From NCBI GenBank assembly GCA_003453835.1, contig DMMN01000094.1, positions 1-8,645 of the forward strand: a stretch of DNA of 8,645 nt. The letters are read 5' to 3'. The DNA comes from Bacteroidota bacterium (lineage in GTDB: Bacteria > Bacteroidota > Ignavibacteria > UBA10030). Positions 7,041 through 8,645 of the stretch are shown here, in pieces. Every line of letters starts with the position of its first letter. Position 1 is the stretch's first letter. The notes below the pieces were generated by a model. That model did not search any database. It worked only from the letters and a program-made list of their open reading frames with translations, and was not told the DNA's origin. The position numbers were made by a program, and so were the translations under genes.

Positions 7041-7580
7041 ATGGACACAATCAGACTCGAACCGATCACAATAAAGCACGCCGAGGCAATTCAGAGACTT
7101 GCCTCCGACCCGCTGATCACTGATACGACGAACATACCCTCCCCCTATCCTCACGACGGCGCCGCCGTGTGGATCGGTCAACTCACCGATCGGATGCAGG
7201 CCGGCGAAGAGTATGCGTACGCGATCATTGAAGGCGAGACCCTTGTGGGCGTCTGCGGATTCGTTCACGTGCCGGAGAACAAGGAACTCGTCGAGTATGG
7301 ATACTGGATCGGAACCCCGTACTGGAATCGCTGCTATGCCACCGCCGCCGGGGGGCTCGCCCTGGAGATGGCCTTCGATCAACTCGGATTCAAGAGTCTG
7401 CTCGCGCCGGTCCTTACGCGCAATGCAGCCTCCGCGCGAGTGTTGGAGAAGCTGGGCTTCCGCCGTACGCGCATCTACAACAACACAAGATATCTCAAGT
7501 GGGAGAAGACAGAAATGCTGGCGGACTATGAGCTGACGAGAGCGGAATGGATGAAGTCGAATACGCGAAGTGAAGGATGA
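7041..7580 (+). CDS. GNAT N-acetyltransferase, RimJ/RimL-like
   Basis: From ATG 7041 the protein has 179 residues and begins MDTIRLEPITIKHAEAIQRL, the usual opening of the Acetyltransf_3 type, whose members transfer acetyl from acetyl-CoA to protein N-termini, antibiotics or small amines. Visible are the central strand pair YAYAIIEGETLVGVCGF (59-74), the CoA-binding segment VEYGYWIGTPYWNRCYATAAG (84-104) and the closing NAASARVLEKLGFRR (128-142). In the CoA loop the position usually held by Gly (W-x-G-K-G-Y) is Cys98. The frame stays open upstream to ATG 6906, which overlaps the peptidase stop as ATGA and has GGGGA three bases before it; that would add 45 residues without GNAT similarity. I prefer 7041 on family length, but its ribosome binding site is weak. 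The gene overlaps the MOSC start by four bases, suggesting translational coupling. Substrate unknown. Confidence 0.85.
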   Translation: MDTIRLEPITIKHAEAIQRLASDPLITDTTNIPSPYPHDGAAVWIGQLTDRMQAGEEYAYAIIEGETLVGVCGFVHVPENKELVEYGYWIGTPYWNRCYATAAGGLALEMAFDQLGFKSLLAPVLTRNAASARVLEKLGFRRTRIYNNTRYLKWEKTEMLADYELTRAEWMKSNTRSEG

Positions 7581-8371
7581 CGCTTTCCGAAATCAATATC
7601 TATCCCATCAAGTCCGCGCGAGGACTCTCACTCGCAACAGCTCAACTTGAGAAGTTAGGTCTCCGCTATGACCGGCGCTGGATGGTTGTGGACGAGAATG
7701 GCTCATTCCTTACTCAACGGAAACATCCGCGCATGGCCCTGGTCCGCGCCGAACCGGAATCGGATCATCTCCGCATCACAGCCCCACTCATGGAGCCGCT
7801 TTCCGTTCCCCTTTCCACGGAGACTCTCCAATTGACAGACGTTCAGATCTGGGAGGACAGGATTCGGGCAGCCAGCCTCGGCAATCAAGCGAGCGACTGG
7901 TTTTCGACCTTTCTCGGATTCAAATGCCAATTGGTTTACAACAATCAAGCCTTGCGGCCGGTGAATCCCAAATACGCGGTCGGCGAGGATCACGTGAGCT
8001 TCGCCGACGCCTTTCCGCTAATGCTCATCTCTGAAGCATCTCTCCAGGATCTCAATCAGCGGCTGGACACGCCGATCCCGATGAACCGCTTCCGACCGAA
8101 TCTCGTCATTCGTGGCTGTCAGCCGTACGAGGAAGACACCTGGAAGGAGATTCTCGTCGGAGGGATACGGCTTCATGTCGTCAAACCATCTGCGCGCTGC
8201 GTCATCCCTACCGTCGATCAGAATACTGCTGTGCAAAGCAAAGAGCCACTTCGAACGCTCACGACCTATCGGGAAAGAGATGGAAAAGTCCTCTTCGGCC
8301 AGAACATCATTCACGGTGGAGAGGGTGTACTGAACGTTGGCGACAGCGTTGAGGTGCTTTCCTGGCGTTGA
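7577..8371 (+). CDS. MOSC-domain protein related to YcbX/mARC
   Basis: The 264-residue product has the MOSC N-terminal beta-barrel domain (SEINIYPIKSARGLSL, YDRRWMVVDENG) and the MOSC domain (FADAFPLMLISEASL, MNRFRPNLVIRG at 169-180, KPSARCVIPTVDQNTA, and IHGGEGVLNVGDSVEV near the end). Cys208 in SARCVIPTVD matches the cysteine that coordinates molybdenum in mARC and YcbX, so the protein likely carries a sulphurless or Cys-bound molybdenum cofactor and reduces N-hydroxylated bases or amidoximes. Bacterial YcbX has an extra C-terminal 2Fe-2S ferredoxin domain; here the protein stops after MOSC, so a separate electron donor is needed. The ATG overlaps the GNAT stop as ATGA, and GAAG at 7567-7570 can serve as ribosome binding site. 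The family is sure; the substrate is inferred from characterised relatives. Confidence 0.92.
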   Translation: MTLSEINIYPIKSARGLSLATAQLEKLGLRYDRRWMVVDENGSFLTQRKHPRMALVRAEPESDHLRITAPLMEPLSVPLSTETLQLTDVQIWEDRIRAASLGNQASDWFSTFLGFKCQLVYNNQALRPVNPKYAVGEDHVSFADAFPLMLISEASLQDLNQRLDTPIPMNRFRPNLVIRGCQPYEEDTWKEILVGGIRLHVVKPSARCVIPTVDQNTAVQSKEPLRTLTTYRERDGKVLFGQNIIHGGEGVLNVGDSVEVLSWR

Positions 8372-8469
8372 GGCACGTGTCCTCGAAGGAACACCGAAGA
8401 GAATGCTGTGGCCATCCAGCGTGGACTTCACCAGCACCCGCGAAGCGCGAGATTTCTGCACCCCTCTTC

Positions 8470-8498
8470 TTGCTTTTCTGAGGCGTTGTCGGTACAAT
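8470..8498 (+). promoter_or_regulatory. Possible sigma70-type promoter
   Basis: TTGCTT (8470-8475) and TACAAT (8493-8498) are 17 bases apart, the ideal spacing; the -10 box matches 5 of 6 consensus bases and the -35 box 3 of 6. Transcription would begin near 8505, about 37 bases before the ATG at 8542. It fits the position of a new transcription unit after the MOSC gene. A Bacteroidota-specific TAxxTTTG element is not seen here. Confidence 0.45.
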
Positions 8499-8541
8499 CA
8501 TTGCGGGTTCCCTTCCCCACCATACGCTCTCCAGGGGCTGA

Positions 8542-8645
8542 ATGTACCATCGCGTTGAACGAATCAGCTACGTGACGAAACTCATCGTCCTCGCACTCGC
8601 TTGCGTCACGGTCACGTCCTGCTCCTCTTCCCGTAGAGACGCTAC
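8542..8645 (+). CDS. Start of a probable lipoprotein, cut by the window end
   Basis: The frame is open from ATG 8542 to the end (34 codons). After a short basic start (MYHRVERISYVTK) comes the hydrophobic stretch LIVLALACVTV and then the lipobox VTSC, followed by SSSRRDAT. This is a type II signal peptide, so the mature protein would be anchored to a membrane by its N-terminal Cys, residue 27 from this start. AGGGG at 8533-8537 supports ATG 8542; the in-frame GTG at 8572 would give a more compact signal peptide (MTKLIVLALAC as translated from the initiator) but has no visible ribosome binding site. What the mature protein does cannot be seen. A promoter candidate lies at 8470-8498. Confidence 0.6.
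   Translation, partial: MYHRVERISYVTKLIVLALACVTVTSCSSSRRDA

Noticed and set aside
6711..7382. Long minus-strand open frame of 223 codons over the peptidase end and GNAT gene
   Set aside because: Both plus-strand genes show clear family motifs throughout; the reverse frame has none and is a codon-bias shadow.
8439..8449. CGCG-AAG-CGCG hairpin as a terminator after the MOSC gene
   Set aside because: The stem has only four base pairs with a three-base loop, and no T-run follows.
1..8645. Search for CRISPR arrays, transposases, toxin-antitoxin pairs, phage genes or defence systems
   Set aside because: No regularly spaced direct repeats, transposase or nuclease motifs were seen; all sizeable frames with family motifs are ordinary metabolic or secreted enzymes.

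Overview
No mobile element, CRISPR array, rRNA or tRNA gene and no obviously new multi-gene system is visible. The window looks like a chromosomal stretch of a moderately GC-rich, Gram-negative-type bacterium, and all genes I can support are on the + strand. The FCB group (Bacteroidota, Ignavibacteria or relatives) is my best guess for the host. Three things point there: a bTHX small-subunit ribosomal protein, a large secreted M14 peptidase with a C-terminal amidotransferase-like fold, and a propeller-plus-amidohydrolase fusion. This assignment is inference, not proof.

Layout, left to right. (1) 1-1674: the 3' part of a propeller/amidohydrolase fusion cut by the window edge. (2) 1675-2140: a 466-base gap without a convincing gene, rich in degenerate inverted repeats of two short families (CTTTGTGGC-like and GCGTGTTTCGTGGGC-like) plus one clean hairpin. 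(3) 2141-3115: a zinc-independent medium-chain NAD(P)H:quinone oxidoreductase-type enzyme. (4) 3373-3501: a 42-residue gene for ribosomal protein bTHX, easy to miss because of its size, preceded by a strong Shine-Dalgarno sequence and by possible leader hairpins. (5) 3740-4228: a DinB-fold metal-binding protein with all three histidines. (6) 4294-6909: a secreted M14 zinc carboxypeptidase-like protein. (7) 7041-7580: a RimJ/RimL-type GNAT acetyltransferase. (8) 7577-8371: a stand-alone MOSC protein related to YcbX/mARC. (9) 8542 to the end: the start of a probable lipoprotein behind a plausible sigma70-type promoter.

Genes 6-8 are tightly packed. GNAT and MOSC overlap by ATGA, and an alternative GNAT start would give the same overlap with the peptidase, so these three are probably co-transcribed. 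Their functions (extracytoplasmic peptide cleavage, acetyl transfer, molybdenum-dependent reduction of N-hydroxylated compounds) do not form an obvious pathway. The remaining genes look like independent housekeeping or accessory genes.

The observations most worth a second look are the bTHX gene, the paired intergenic repeats at 1742-2089, the apparent replacement of the usual last metal-ligand Asp by His in the amidohydrolase, and the uncertain GNAT start.
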